Origin: DASYXW01 sp035934405
GTDB lineage: Bacteria; Acidobacteriota; Terriglobia; UBA7540
Length of the DNA: 28,356 nt
Direction of reading: 5' to 3'
NCBI GenBank assembly: GCA_035934405.1
Contig: DASYXW010000039.1
Span: 1-28,356 of the forward strand
The notes below the pieces were generated by a model. It was given only the letters and a program-made list of their open reading frames with translations. It had not been told where the DNA came from and searched no databases. Shown in pieces: positions 16,826 to 25,113 of the stretch. The translations under genes and the position numbers were made by a program. Position 1 is the stretch's first letter. The number at the start of each line of letters is the position of its first letter.

Positions 16826-18520
16826 TCAGAATGCCGGCTCGTCGTAAGTGCCGAACACGCGCCGCAGGACGTCGCACATCTCGCCCAGAGTGGAATAGGC
16901 CCGGACGCATTCCATAAGGTAGGACATCAGATTGGCGTCGCCGCCGGCGGCGCTGCCCAACGCTTCGAGCGCTGATTGCACTCGCGCGTTATCGCGCGAC
17001 TTCCGCAGCGCTGCCAGCCGGTCGTTCTGGTGATGCGCCACCGATTCGTCGATGATTAGAAGCTCAATCGGACGCTTCTCGTCGGTCACAAACTCGTTCA
17101 CGCCAACGATGATCTTTTCCTTGCGCTCGAGCTGCTGCTGGTACTTGTAGGCGGCTTCGTGAATCTCGCGTTGCGGGAAACCCTTTTCGATGGCCTCCAC
17201 CATGCCGCCCATGGCGTCAATCCGGTCGAAGTATTCATAGCAGGCGCGCTCCGTCTCGAGCGTCAGCTTCTCGACGAAATAAGAGCCGGCGAGCGGGTCC
17301 ACGGTGTTGGGCACGCCGCTTTCGTGCGCGATTACCTGCTGTGTGCGCAGGGCCAGCGTCACCGCGGACTCGGTGGGCAACGCCCAGGCCTCGTCGAGCG
17401 AATTGGTGTGCAGCGACTGCGTGCCGCCCAGCACGCCGGCGAGCGCCTGAATCGTGGTGCGGACCACGTTGTTGTACGGCTGCTGCGCGGTGAGCGAGCA
17501 TCCCGCCGTCTGGGTGTGGAAGCGGCAGAGCCAGGAGCGCGGATTCGCGGCGCCAAAGCGCTCCCGCATCACGCGCGCCCACACCTTGCGCGCCGCGCGA
17601 TACTTGGCGACCTCCTCGAACAGGTCGTTGTGGGCGTTGAAGAAAAAGCTGAGGCGCGGCGCAAACTCGTCTACGCTCATGCCCGTCCGAAGGACCCAAT
17701 CGACGTACTCAATCCCGTCCCGCAGCGTGAAGGCCAATTCTTGCACGGCGGTCGAACCCGCCTCGCGGATGTGATACCCCGAAATCGAGATGGGATTCCA
17801 CCGCGGCACTTCCTTCGCTCCGAAAGTGATCGTATCCACGACGAGGCGCATCGAGGGCTCGGGCGGAAAGATGTATTCCTTTTGCGCGATGTACTCCTTC
17901 AGGATGTCGTTCTGCGTGGTGCCGGAGATTTTCTTGAGGTCGGCGCCGCTCTTTTCCGCCGCTACCAGGTACATGGCCCAAATCATGGCGGCGGGCGAGT
18001 TGATGGTCATGGAGGTCGTGACCTGTTCGAGCGGCAATCCGCGCAGCACGGTCTCCATGTCGGCGAGCGAAGACACATTCACGCCGCAGCGCCCGACCTC
18101 GCCCTCGGCCAGCAAGTGGTCACTGTCATAACCCATTAATGTCGGCAGGTCGAAAGCGATGGAAAGCCCCGTCTGGCCCTGCTTGAGGAGGTAGTGCAGG
18201 CGGGCGTTGGTATCCTCCGGCGTGCCGAAGCCGGAGAACTGGCGCATGGTCCAAAGCTTGCCGCGGTACATCGTGCGGTGGATGCCCCGCGTATACGGGT
18301 AATCGCCGGGGTCGCCAAGCTCCCGGCTGTAGTCGAAACCGGCAAGGTCGTCCGCCGTGTACAACGGCTGGACGGGCACGTCCGAAAGCGTTGTGAACCG
18401 CGTCCCGGCCGGACCGGCAGGCGCGGGCTTCGGACGGGCCGCCTTGGAGAGCTCTGGGCTTTCTTCAGCGGCCGCAACCGTCGTGCTGGCAGCTTCTTTG
18501 AGCTCCTCTTTGGTAGTCAT
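16826..18520 (-). CDS. icmA: Acyl-CoA mutase large subunit with isobutyryl-CoA-mutase-type active site
   Basis: 564 residues without its own B12 domain, matching the large subunit of isobutyryl-CoA mutase (about 566) paired with a separate small one. Against the Propionibacterium methylmalonyl-CoA mutase, the key positions align with a constant offset of six. Tyr89 is Phe95 (WTMRQFSGF), Arg207 is Gln213 (EYIAQKEYIF), and His244 is kept as His250 (SGYHIREAG). Phe plus Gln is the isobutyryl-CoA mutase pair, and loss of the Arg argues against a dicarboxylic substrate. Other signatures are GLSIAFDLPTLMGYDSDH and FHTQTAGCSLTAQQPYNN. The first 40 residues are a low-complexity extension. It probably interconverts isobutyryl- and butyryl-CoA or a close analogue. 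No MeaB/ArgK chaperone gene is near. Automatic annotation would probably say methylmalonyl-CoA mutase. Confidence 0.85.
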   Translation of the reverse strand: MTTKEELKEAASTTVAAAEESPELSKAARPKPAPAGPAGTRFTTLSDVPVQPLYTADDLAGFDYSRELGDPGDYPYTRGIHRTMYRGKLWTMRQFSGFGTPEDTNARLHYLLKQGQTGLSIAFDLPTLMGYDSDHLLAEGEVGRCGVNVSSLADMETVLRGLPLEQVTTSMTINSPAAMIWAMYLVAAEKSGADLKKISGTTQNDILKEYIAQKEYIFPPEPSMRLVVDTITFGAKEVPRWNPISISGYHIREAGSTAVQELAFTLRDGIEYVDWVLRTGMSVDEFAPRLSFFFNAHNDLFEEVAKYRAARKVWARVMRERFGAANPRSWLCRFHTQTAGCSLTAQQPYNNVVRTTIQALAGVLGGTQSLHTNSLDEAWALPTESAVTLALRTQQVIAHESGVPNTVDPLAGSYFVEKLTLETERACYEYFDRIDAMGGMVEAIEKGFPQREIHEAAYKYQQQLERKEKIIVGVNEFVTDEKRPIELLIIDESVAHHQNDRLAALRKSRDNARVQSALEALGSAAGGDANLMSYLMECVRAYSTLGEMCDVLRRVFGTYDEPAF

Positions 18521-18531
18521 ACTCGCATCTT

Positions 18532-18560
18532 ATGTTACTTCTGAAGCGTTGCATAGTGAA
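18532..18560 (-). promoter_or_regulatory. Candidate promoter of the mutase operon
   Basis: On the minus strand TTCACT (18560-18555), 17 bases, TAACAT (18537-18532). Both boxes match four of six. The start would fall only about five bases before the icmA ATG. Confidence 0.3.
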
Positions 18561-18693
18561 ACGTAGCCATGCGGCGGATGCGGGAATTGCCTCGCAGCGG
18601 GCGGCTGGTGCTAACATGAACCGCGCTTGGATGATGACCGGGGGTGGGTGAGCGCGAATCCAACGCCACAGATTAGCTAGGAGGTTTTGAATA

Positions 18694-19056
18694 ATGAAAA
18701 CAGCAACCACCGTAGTCCAAATGATGATTCGACTGTTCGGTCTGATTCTGATTGTTCTCGGAATACTCTTCTGGGCTGGCCGTTCCATAAACCTGGTTCC
18801 CGCTCATATCTGGGTTGGGACCGCGTTCGTACTCTTGCTCTGGATTCTTGCCTTCATGTCTCTTCGAGTCAGAGGGAACGCCGGGCTCGCAGTGGGGGCG
18901 ATCGTGTGGGGCTTGGTGGTGATGGCCCTCGGCATGACGCAAGTCCGGTTGCTGACCGGCAGCGCCCACTGGGTGGTTCAGGTACTGCACCTGCTCGTCG
19001 GCCTGGGGGCCATCGGCTTAGCGGAGAGTTTGGCGGCGCGGGTCAAGCGGGCGTAA
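18694..19056 (+). CDS. Small four-segment membrane protein of unknown function
   Basis: 120 residues, mostly hydrophobic: about four membrane segments (FGLILIVLGILFWAG, IWVGTAFVLLLWILAFM, AGLAVGAIVWGLVVMALG, VVQVLHLLVGLGAIGLA) and a basic tail (RVKRA). An ideal AGGAGG (18679-18684) lies nine bases before the ATG, and together with the composition this makes it a real gene. I do not recognise a named family. It is divergent from the mutase large subunit and convergent with the TolC-like gene, so it is probably its own transcription unit. Confidence 0.8.
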   Translation: MKTATTVVQMMIRLFGLILIVLGILFWAGRSINLVPAHIWVGTAFVLLLWILAFMSLRVRGNAGLAVGAIVWGLVVMALGMTQVRLLTGSAHWVVQVLHLLVGLGAIGLAESLAARVKRA

Positions 19057-19063
19057 GGGTCCT

Positions 19064-19167
19064 GTAGCGCGTAAGGGCGGGGCTTCAGCCCCACCGTAGA
19101 GTTAACCCTCACAATGACAAATTAACTTCGTTGGCGCTGAAAACGGTGGGGCTGAAGCCCCGCCCTT
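19064..19167. repeat. 25-base perfect inverted repeat with GTAG head
   Basis: Arms 19073-19097 and 19143-19167 are perfect reverse complements over 25 bases with 45 bases between. Each arm can also fold alone (GGGGCT TC AGCCCC). GTAG (19064-19067) lies shortly before the left arm. It is a back-to-back REP pair or a bidirectional terminator between two convergent genes, or both. Confidence 0.85.
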
Positions 19168-19186
19168 CCACGCCAAGGTGAAAAGT

Positions 19187-21199
19187 CTACGGCTGCGACG
19201 AGTTGACGGGCGTGCCGGGGATGTTGGGAACCCGGTGGACCTGGCCGCTCTTGGCATTGGCGAACTGAATGTTGTTGCGATCGAGCAGCGTGCCGGTGGC
19301 CGTTTCATACTGCACCAGAGCCTGGGCGTATGCGGAGCGAGCCTTGACCTCGTTGCCCTCGGCGGTGTTCAAGTCGCGCTCGGTCAAGATGACGTTGAGC
19401 GTGGTGGATTCACCGAGCTTAAATTTCTTCTGCTCGGCGTCGAGGGTCTGGCGGGCAAGCTCGGTCGCCTTCGCGGCGGCGTCGATCTGCGCCTTGGCCT
19501 GAGTCACCGCGATTTCAGCGTTGCGGACGTCCTGCTGCACCTGGTTGATCTGCCGCTGCACGGCGGCCTGCTGCTGCCGCTGTTGCAGGAGCGCCGTGGC
19601 CGCGTCGGCCTGCGCCGTCCGGTTGCGGATGGGGATGGTGAGATTGAGGCCGAAAGAGTAATCGGGGAACTTGCTGTGCAGCACCTGAGTGAACGACTGC
19701 GAGACGCCTCCCGGAATCAGGCAGGGAATCGTTGTCGGCCTGCCGGTGGTGGGATCAATCGGCCCGTTGCACAGCACCTGGTTGCCGGAGAGGCCGGTGG
19801 GCGCGTAGGTGGCAAAGGCGTCCAGGGTGGGAAGCAAACGGTTGCGGACGGACTGAACGGCAATCTCAAAGTTGCGCAGGTTCAAGTCAGCCTGCACGAT
19901 TTCCGGCCGGTTCTCGCCTGCGAGCTTGAGCGCTTCCTCGAGTGGAGGCACATCGCCGGGCTGGGGTTCGGGCAGCTTGTCGGTGACATCAATCTCGGCT
20001 TCGGCCAAGGCGGGTTCGACGTGCTTGGAGATCGCCGTCTTCAGCTTTTCCTGGTCCTCGCGGTAGGTGGTCTCGGCGACCACCAGATTCTGCTGGTCGG
20101 TGGCCTGCTCCGATTCGGCGCGCACCACCTCGATCGGCGCGAGCGTCCCAATCTCCACCTGCTTTTTGTTATCGCTCAGCAGTTTGGCGGAGTAGTTCAC
20201 CGCCTCCTGCTGCACGCGGACCTGCTCCTTGTCGGAGAGCAGGGTGTAATAAAGGTTCAAAACCTGCGCGGCAGTGGTCATCACTTGCAGGCGGAAAGTG
20301 CTGTCAGCGATCCGCAAGCCGTTCTTGGCCTCGCGCAAGTTGGCGGCGTTGGCGCGATAGCCGAAGCCTTGCAGGAGGTGCTGGTTCACGCCGATGGTAA
20401 CGCCCAGGGGCACCTCGGGATTGAACAGAGAGTTCTGGGCGGTGGTGGACTGGCGGAAGCCGCTGCCGGCAATCGTGTAACTGGTGCCGGTAAAGAAGCC
20501 CTGCCCGAAGAATGCCGTGTAACTCGTGTTCTGGGTGATAACTTCGGGGACACCGCTGACGATGAGGTTGCCGAGCGGGGTATAGCGGTGATCCCAGCCG
20601 AAATTGACGCCGAAGAACGGGTCGCAGCAGCCGTTCGAGCCGGTGTTGGTGGCGCCGCCGCCGCCGGAGAATCCACCTGCTCCGCCCGTGCTGCCGCTGC
20701 TGCCCGCGCCGGTTCCGCCGCCGATGGCGCCGGCAAAGATGGCGCTCGAAAGCTGCTCGCCCGAGACGCCGCGCGCCGCGCCGCCGCCCCGGGTACGCAG
20801 ATAGTCCGCCTGGGCGAGCGGCAGGTTGTAACGCGCCACGGCGATGTCAAGATTGTTCTGGATCGCCAAGTCAAGGGCGTCGGTGAGCGAAAGCTCCACC
20901 TTGCCGTTTTGAGTGAGCGACTGCAGCAGGCTGGAATTGCTCAAGCTGGTCGCCGGCACAACGGGCTCGCTGTAAGGGGCGAAAGGGTTCGGGAAGGCGT
21001 TGCGGCTTCGGAAATCGACATTGGTCCCCGCGGCCGGCTGATTGGATTCGGTCGAGGACGGCTGCGCCATCGAGGACTGGCCGGAAGCTTGAGCAGGCGG
21101 ACTGGTGGCGCTCGAGGAGCCAGTCTGCGCCTTCACCTGTCTCGAACCGAAGGCCAAGATTACCGCCAGGATCAGCCAGCGTAGACTTCTTGGATTCAT
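19187..21199 (-). CDS. TolC-family outer-membrane efflux protein
   Basis: 670 residues from MNPRSLRWLILAVILAFG, a signal peptide cut after VKA. AAGGAG lies about 12 bases before this ATG, whereas the longer frame to 21250 adds nothing family-like. The chain has two outer-membrane efflux repeats with long coiled-coil helices (QVLNLYYTLLSDKEQVRVQQEAVNYSAKLL; RNAEIAVTQAKAQIDAAAKATELARQTLDAEQKKF). The end LVQYETATGTLLDRNNI is typical of the family. A glycine-rich insert at about 160-190, followed by a CC pair, is longer than in TolC itself (usually 470-490). It forms the outer-membrane exit of tripartite pumps. The ABC permease upstream on the same strand may be its partner, but no membrane-fusion protein is between them. 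Confidence 0.9.
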   Translation of the reverse strand: MNPRSLRWLILAVILAFGSRQVKAQTGSSSATSPPAQASGQSSMAQPSSTESNQPAAGTNVDFRSRNAFPNPFAPYSEPVVPATSLSNSSLLQSLTQNGKVELSLTDALDLAIQNNLDIAVARYNLPLAQADYLRTRGGGAARGVSGEQLSSAIFAGAIGGGTGAGSSGSTGGAGGFSGGGGATNTGSNGCCDPFFGVNFGWDHRYTPLGNLIVSGVPEVITQNTSYTAFFGQGFFTGTSYTIAGSGFRQSTTAQNSLFNPEVPLGVTIGVNQHLLQGFGYRANAANLREAKNGLRIADSTFRLQVMTTAAQVLNLYYTLLSDKEQVRVQQEAVNYSAKLLSDNKKQVEIGTLAPIEVVRAESEQATDQQNLVVAETTYREDQEKLKTAISKHVEPALAEAEIDVTDKLPEPQPGDVPPLEEALKLAGENRPEIVQADLNLRNFEIAVQSVRNRLLPTLDAFATYAPTGLSGNQVLCNGPIDPTTGRPTTIPCLIPGGVSQSFTQVLHSKFPDYSFGLNLTIPIRNRTAQADAATALLQQRQQQAAVQRQINQVQQDVRNAEIAVTQAKAQIDAAAKATELARQTLDAEQKKFKLGESTTLNVILTERDLNTAEGNEVKARSAYAQALVQYETATGTLLDRNNIQFANAKSGQVHRVPNIPGTPVNSSQP

Positions 21200-21356
21200 A
21201 GAGAATTCTTCTCCTTGCATTGGAAACTGTCGCAACCCCAGTTTCGCCATGTTCGATGCGGGGCGAACGCGGGTGGTTCGCGGTACAGACTATATCTACG
21301 AAAGTGTGGGACGCAGAGTTTCACCGAAAGGTTAGCGCGCCGCCCCAATTCATGGT

Positions 21357-21383
21357 CTTGCGCCCGCCGGGGCAAGGTTTTTT
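21357..21383 (+). terminator. Plus-strand terminator-like hairpin
   Basis: CTTGC/GCAAG stem with a bulge and a GC-rich upper part (21357-21376), then six T (21378-21383). It has the form of a rho-independent terminator on the plus strand, although the genes on both sides are on the minus strand. It may guard against antisense reading, or be chance. Confidence 0.4.
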
Positions 21384-21409
21384 AGTTTACCACGGAACGA
21401 CGAATCGGC

Positions 21410-23848
21410 TCACTCGTGCCGCAGCGCCACCACCGGATCCACTTTGGTGGCGCGGCGCGCCGGGAGGTAGCTCGCGAGAAGCGCCACACCCGTTAATACG
21501 ACGGCGACCGCCGCAAAAGTGACGGGGTCCGCCGGGCGGACGCCGAAAAGCAAGCTGGCCATGGCGCGGGTGAGCGCGAGCGAAATCACGAGTCCGGCGC
21601 CAAGCCCGGCGAGTGTCAGCTTCAATCCCTGCGCGAGCACCGCCTTTAACACGCGGCCCCGTTCGGCGCCAAGCGCCATGCGGATGCCGATTTCATGAGT
21701 GCGCTGGCTGACCGAATACGACATCACGCCGAAGAGCCCGATGGCGGCGAGCACGAGCGCCAGGGCCGCGAAGAGTCCAAGGAGGAGCATGTTGAAGCGC
21801 CGCGGCGAGACCGACCGCGCCACAATCTCCTGCATGGTCCTCACGTTGTACACCGGCTCGTCCTTGTCCACTGACTGGATGGCGCGCTGGACTTCGGACG
21901 AAAGGGCCGAGGGATCGCCCGCAGCATGCACCGCGATGTCCATGAACGGCCACGGGTCCTGCGCGTAAGGCGCATAGAAAATGGGTCTGGACGGCCGACT
22001 TAGATCACGCTGGCGGACATCGCCCACCACGCCGACAATCTCCCTCGGGGCATTGCTCACCGAGGTGTCGTTATCGGGGTCGTCCATCTTGAGCCGCTTG
22101 CCGACAGCATCCTGGCCCGGCCAGAAAGTCTTAGCCATGGTTTGGTTGATGATGACCACACCGGGTGAGCGTGCGTCGTCATGGGCGCTGAAATCGCGGC
22201 CTTCGAGCGGAATGTGCAAGGTGCGGAAATAGTCCGGGCTGACCACCGAGTAATCCATGGTGAGATCTTCGCCGGGTTGCGGCGGTCGGCCTTCAATCTC
22301 GATACTGCGGGCGCTGCCTCCTGGATTGAGCGGCAGGCGGGTGACGACGGAAGCGGAGCGCACGCCGGGCAGCGATCTGATGCCGCCGAGGATCTGCTTC
22401 ACGAAAATGTCCCGCTGCCGCGGCTCGGAGTAGCGCGCTCGAGGCAGAGAAATCTGTAACGCCAGCACGCGGCTGGGGTCAAAACCTTCCGGGACTTCGA
22501 GCAGGCGCAGGAAGCTCCTCATCAGCAGCCCGGCGCCGACGAGCAGGACGAGAGCCAGCGCGGTTTCCGAGACCACGAGAACTTCCTGCGCGCGATGGCG
22601 ACCGCCGGCCTCGGTCCGGCCGCCCTCCTTGAGGGTTTCGACGAGGCCCGCGCGCAAGCCGGCGACGGCGGGAACGATCCCAAAGGCGAGACCCGCCAGC
22701 AGCGACACCAGCATCGTGAAGACCAGGACGCGCGCGTCAAGGCTGAGCGCCGCAAAACTCCGCAGCTCGGCGGGAACCAGGGCGGCGAGGGGCGCAAAAC
22801 CCCAGTAGGCCATGAGGGTTCCCAGGCCACCGCCGAGCGTGGCGAGCAGCACGCTCTCGGTAAGCAGTTGGCGCGCCACGCGCCCGCGGCTCGCCCCCAC
22901 TGCGCGCCGGATGGCGAGTTCCTTTCGGCGGCCCTCGCCGCGCGCCAGCATCAGGCTGGCCACGTTGGCGCAGGCGATCAGCAGCACCAGGCCGACCGCG
23001 CCCAGCAAAACCAACAGCGCCGGACGGACATTGCCCACCTCATTGTCGTGCAGCTTCACAATCCACGGCCCGGTATCCTTGAAGTCCGAATCCGGATGCT
23101 CCCGGACGATGCGCTTCATGGTAGCTTCCAGATCGGCGCGAGCCTGATCGAGTGTCACGCCCGCCTTCAGTCGCGCGATGGAGTCAAAGTAATGCGCGCC
23201 CCGCATGGTCGCTGGATTGACGCCGGGCCGCAGCGGGTGTTCCGGCACGGCGTAACGTGGCGCCACCCAAAGCTCGACGCCCTCCGGGAATCCGAAACCG
23301 CGCGGCATGACGCCGACCACGGTGAATGGCTCGGCGTTCAAAATGAGATTTTGTCCGAGCGCCCGCGCGCTCGCGCCGAATCGCCTTCGCCACAGGTCAT
23401 TGCTCAGCACCACCGCCCGGTTTCCGGAACTGCCGGCATCTTCGGGAAGAAATCCGCGCCCCAGGAAGGGACGCACGCCGAGCACGCCAAAAAGATTGGT
23501 GGTGACAACAGCGCCCTCAAGCCGCTCCGGCCGGTCGCCCGTTGCCAGATTGAAGCTCTCGGCCTTGAACGCCGCCATCTGCTCGAAAACATGATTCTGC
23601 GCCTGAAGGTCCAGAAAATCGGCGGGGGAGAACGAGTCGCCTGCGCCCCGCCACATTTGTCCGACCGCGACCAGGCGATCGGGCTGGGGATAGGGCAGCG
23701 GGCGCAGCAGCACGGCATTCACCACGCTGAAGATCGCTGTGTTGGCGCCGATGCCGAGCGCGAGCGTGAGTACGGCGACGGCCGTGAAGCCGGGATTCTT
23801 GGCCAGAGTCCGCAGGCCGTAACGCAGATCGTGCAGTAGAGTATTCAT
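21410..23848 (-). CDS. ADOP/MacB-type ABC transporter permease
   Basis: 812 residues from MNTLLHDLRYGLRTLAKNPGFTA, preceded by GAGG at about -10. The longer frame to 23938 adds 30 residues that do not fit. The protein is a duplicated MacB-like permease of the ADOP type common in Acidobacteria. It has a first membrane segment (VAVLTLALGIGANTAIFS), periplasmic core, FtsX block near 270-400 (LLIACANVASLMLARGEGRRKELAIRRAVGASR), a second segment near 425 and periplasmic core. The final FtsX block near 686-805 has AIGLFGVMSYSVSQRTHEIGIRMALGA and ends YLPARRATKVDPVVALRHE. There is no ATPase domain and no ATPase gene beside it, as is usual for this type. The substrate is unknown. Confidence 0.93.
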   Translation of the reverse strand: MNTLLHDLRYGLRTLAKNPGFTAVAVLTLALGIGANTAIFSVVNAVLLRPLPYPQPDRLVAVGQMWRGAGDSFSPADFLDLQAQNHVFEQMAAFKAESFNLATGDRPERLEGAVVTTNLFGVLGVRPFLGRGFLPEDAGSSGNRAVVLSNDLWRRRFGASARALGQNLILNAEPFTVVGVMPRGFGFPEGVELWVAPRYAVPEHPLRPGVNPATMRGAHYFDSIARLKAGVTLDQARADLEATMKRIVREHPDSDFKDTGPWIVKLHDNEVGNVRPALLVLLGAVGLVLLIACANVASLMLARGEGRRKELAIRRAVGASRGRVARQLLTESVLLATLGGGLGTLMAYWGFAPLAALVPAELRSFAALSLDARVLVFTMLVSLLAGLAFGIVPAVAGLRAGLVETLKEGGRTEAGGRHRAQEVLVVSETALALVLLVGAGLLMRSFLRLLEVPEGFDPSRVLALQISLPRARYSEPRQRDIFVKQILGGIRSLPGVRSASVVTRLPLNPGGSARSIEIEGRPPQPGEDLTMDYSVVSPDYFRTLHIPLEGRDFSAHDDARSPGVVIINQTMAKTFWPGQDAVGKRLKMDDPDNDTSVSNAPREIVGVVGDVRQRDLSRPSRPIFYAPYAQDPWPFMDIAVHAAGDPSALSSEVQRAIQSVDKDEPVYNVRTMQEIVARSVSPRRFNMLLLGLFAALALVLAAIGLFGVMSYSVSQRTHEIGIRMALGAERGRVLKAVLAQGLKLTLAGLGAGLVISLALTRAMASLLFGVRPADPVTFAAVAVVLTGVALLASYLPARRATKVDPVVALRHE

Positions 23849-24104
23849 CGGTGTCCTCGATTCACTTCCATGGCACTGGCGTGAACCGGCGTCACTCGGC
23901 TCGATGGGCGAATGGAGCTCACAGCAACCCAAGGCCAACGTGCAAGCGCCGTGCCACCCCTGCCGCTACTGTAAGTGTTTGAGACGGCGCAAGTAGGTTG
24001 CATAAGCCCATCCGACCTTCGATCCCGTTATGCCCGTCTGTGGGATTGCTTTGTCCGGAAACGAACATTCCGGGGCTGGCGCAGCCCCTTCGGGTCTGCG
24101 AGGC

Positions 24105-24346
24105 GTTCGCAGCCTCTCTTCATCGCGCCTCTTGTCCCGCCCGCAAACCGGGATGCTGATTTACGAAGTCCGGGGCAGCGGCTTTCTGCACCACATGGTC
24201 CGGAACATCGTGGGGCGCTGATCGAGGTGGGGCGGGGAAAGTTGACTCCCGCCGACATGCTGCGGATTCTGGAGGCGCGTGATCGGACGTTGGCTGGCGC
24301 CACCGCCCCGGCGCAAGGGCTGTGTCTGGTCAAAGTCGAGTATTGA
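24105..24346 (+). pseudogene. truA: truA C-terminal remnant with frameshift
   Basis: One frame reads GMLIYEVRGSGFLHHMVRNIVG and stops; a second frame continues ALIEVGRGKLTPADMLRIL, EARDRTLAGATAPAQGLCLV and KVEY before a TGA at 24344. Together they are the C-terminus of tRNA pseudouridine synthase A. One base is missing in the G-run at 24212-24215. The N-terminal two thirds, with the catalytic aspartate, are absent. Similarity becomes doubtful left of about 24150, where a GC-rich hairpin region begins (24072-24105). A working truA should exist elsewhere. Confidence 0.8.
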
Positions 24347-24458
24347 ACGCGATGTGCCCGTGGAAGAGGCGCGCTGCTTGCCGCGCCCGCGGCGAAGGGG
24401 CGCAGTGTCGCCCGCGAGCTTGACTATCCTCTGCTAACTGATACCTTGTGACTGGCGC

Positions 24459-24620
24459 ATGGCAAATCACACTGCGGCAGACCGGCCCAAGTTTCAATCG
24501 CTCAACCCAGCCGCCGGCGAACTCTTGGCTGAGTTCGGTGCTGCCAGCGATGCCGATGTCCATGCTGCCGTCGCCCGAGCCCGCCAGGCGGCCCGGGGAA
24601 TTGAAAAAAAGTCCGTCTAG
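24459..24620 (+). pseudogene. Aldehyde dehydrogenase N-terminal remnant
   Basis: A 53-codon frame begins MANHTAADRPKFQSLNPAAG and continues with ELLAEFGAASDADVHAAVARARQAAR. This is the start of an NAD(P)-dependent aldehyde dehydrogenase (NPATGE...A.DV..AV..AR). It runs into an A-run and a stop at 24618. The remaining roughly 400 residues are gone, and a promoter-like leader of the YCII gene begins directly at the break. It is too short for usual gene finders. The identity rests on one N-terminal motif block. Confidence 0.65.
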
Positions 24621-24622
24621 GA

Positions 24623-24716
24623 TGTCGATTTTGTCCGTGCGCGACGACTATAGGATGAACGATCCAGCGCGCAAGGCTGTGTTGCTGGATCGAAGACCAC
24701 TACAGGAGAAGACATG
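24623..24716 (+). promoter_or_regulatory. Promoter and leader of the first YCII gene (copy 1 of a duplicated leader)
   Basis: TGTCGA (24623-24628), 16 bases, CGAC (24645-24648) resembles an ECF-sigma promoter of the kind I recall for YCII/DGPF genes. The 20 bases GCGACGACTATAGGATGAAC (24641-24660) recur exactly at 26755-26774. Further shared blocks are GCAAGGCTGTG and TGCTGGATC. AGGAG (24704-24708) lies five bases before the ATG. Confidence 0.5.
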
Positions 24717-25061
24717 CCACAATATCTGGTTGCTGGTTACCTCCCCGACGACTTCGACCCGTCCCAAGTGGACGAAGCGATGGGCCGCGCCATCCACGCG
24801 CTCAACAAAGAGATGATTGCTGCCGGCGTCAGGAAAGTCGCTTGCGGCCTTGGGTCCGCGAAGTCGCTGCGGTTGCAGCCCGATGGTGAGGTTCTCGTCA
24901 CCGACGGGCCGTACCTTGAGACCAAGGAACACATCGGCGGTTTTTGGATATTGGAATGCGCTGACATGGACGAGGCGGTGGCATGGGCGCGCAAAGGCGT
25001 CGCCGCCACCCGGGGGCAGGGCGAGGTGCGAGAGATCTTTTTCGATCCGTCAACCGACTAG
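24714..25061 (+). CDS. YCII-related (DGPF) domain protein
   Basis: 115 residues, one YCII-related domain with the signature TDGPYLETKEHIGGFWILE (DGPY at 64-67). The family is small, cytoplasmic and dimeric, of unsettled enzyme function, and often found next to ECF sigma factor genes. None is in this window. It is the first gene of a run with an ArsR regulator, an AHSA1 protein and a DUF1801 protein. It is preceded by a leader repeated before a second YCII gene at 26816. It starts immediately after aldehyde-dehydrogenase debris, so the run was probably inserted there. Confidence 0.9.
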   Translation: MPQYLVAGYLPDDFDPSQVDEAMGRAIHALNKEMIAAGVRKVACGLGSAKSLRLQPDGEVLVTDGPYLETKEHIGGFWILECADMDEAVAWARKGVAATRGQGEVREIFFDPSTD

Positions 25062-25064
25062 CAA

Positions 25065-25113
25065 TTGCATGCCGTCAATCCGTGTTGTATACTGAACCGT
25101 ATGGCTCAGTATA
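25065..25113 (+). promoter_or_regulatory. Autoregulatory promoter and dyad operator of the ArsR gene
   Basis: TTGCAT (25065-25070), 17 bases, TATACT (25088-25093) form a promoter whose start would be at the ATG (25101), so the RNA may be leaderless. A 26-base dyad spans 25088-25113: TATACTGA and TCAGTATA are perfect 8-base arms, with CC/GG inside. It covers both the -10 box and the start codon. ArsR-type repressors bind such dyads, so self-repression is likely. Confidence 0.65.

Noticed and set aside
19178..21184. A 668-residue plus-strand open frame
   Set aside because: It is antisense to the TolC-like gene, which has a signal peptide, ribosome site and family motifs; the plus frame has none.
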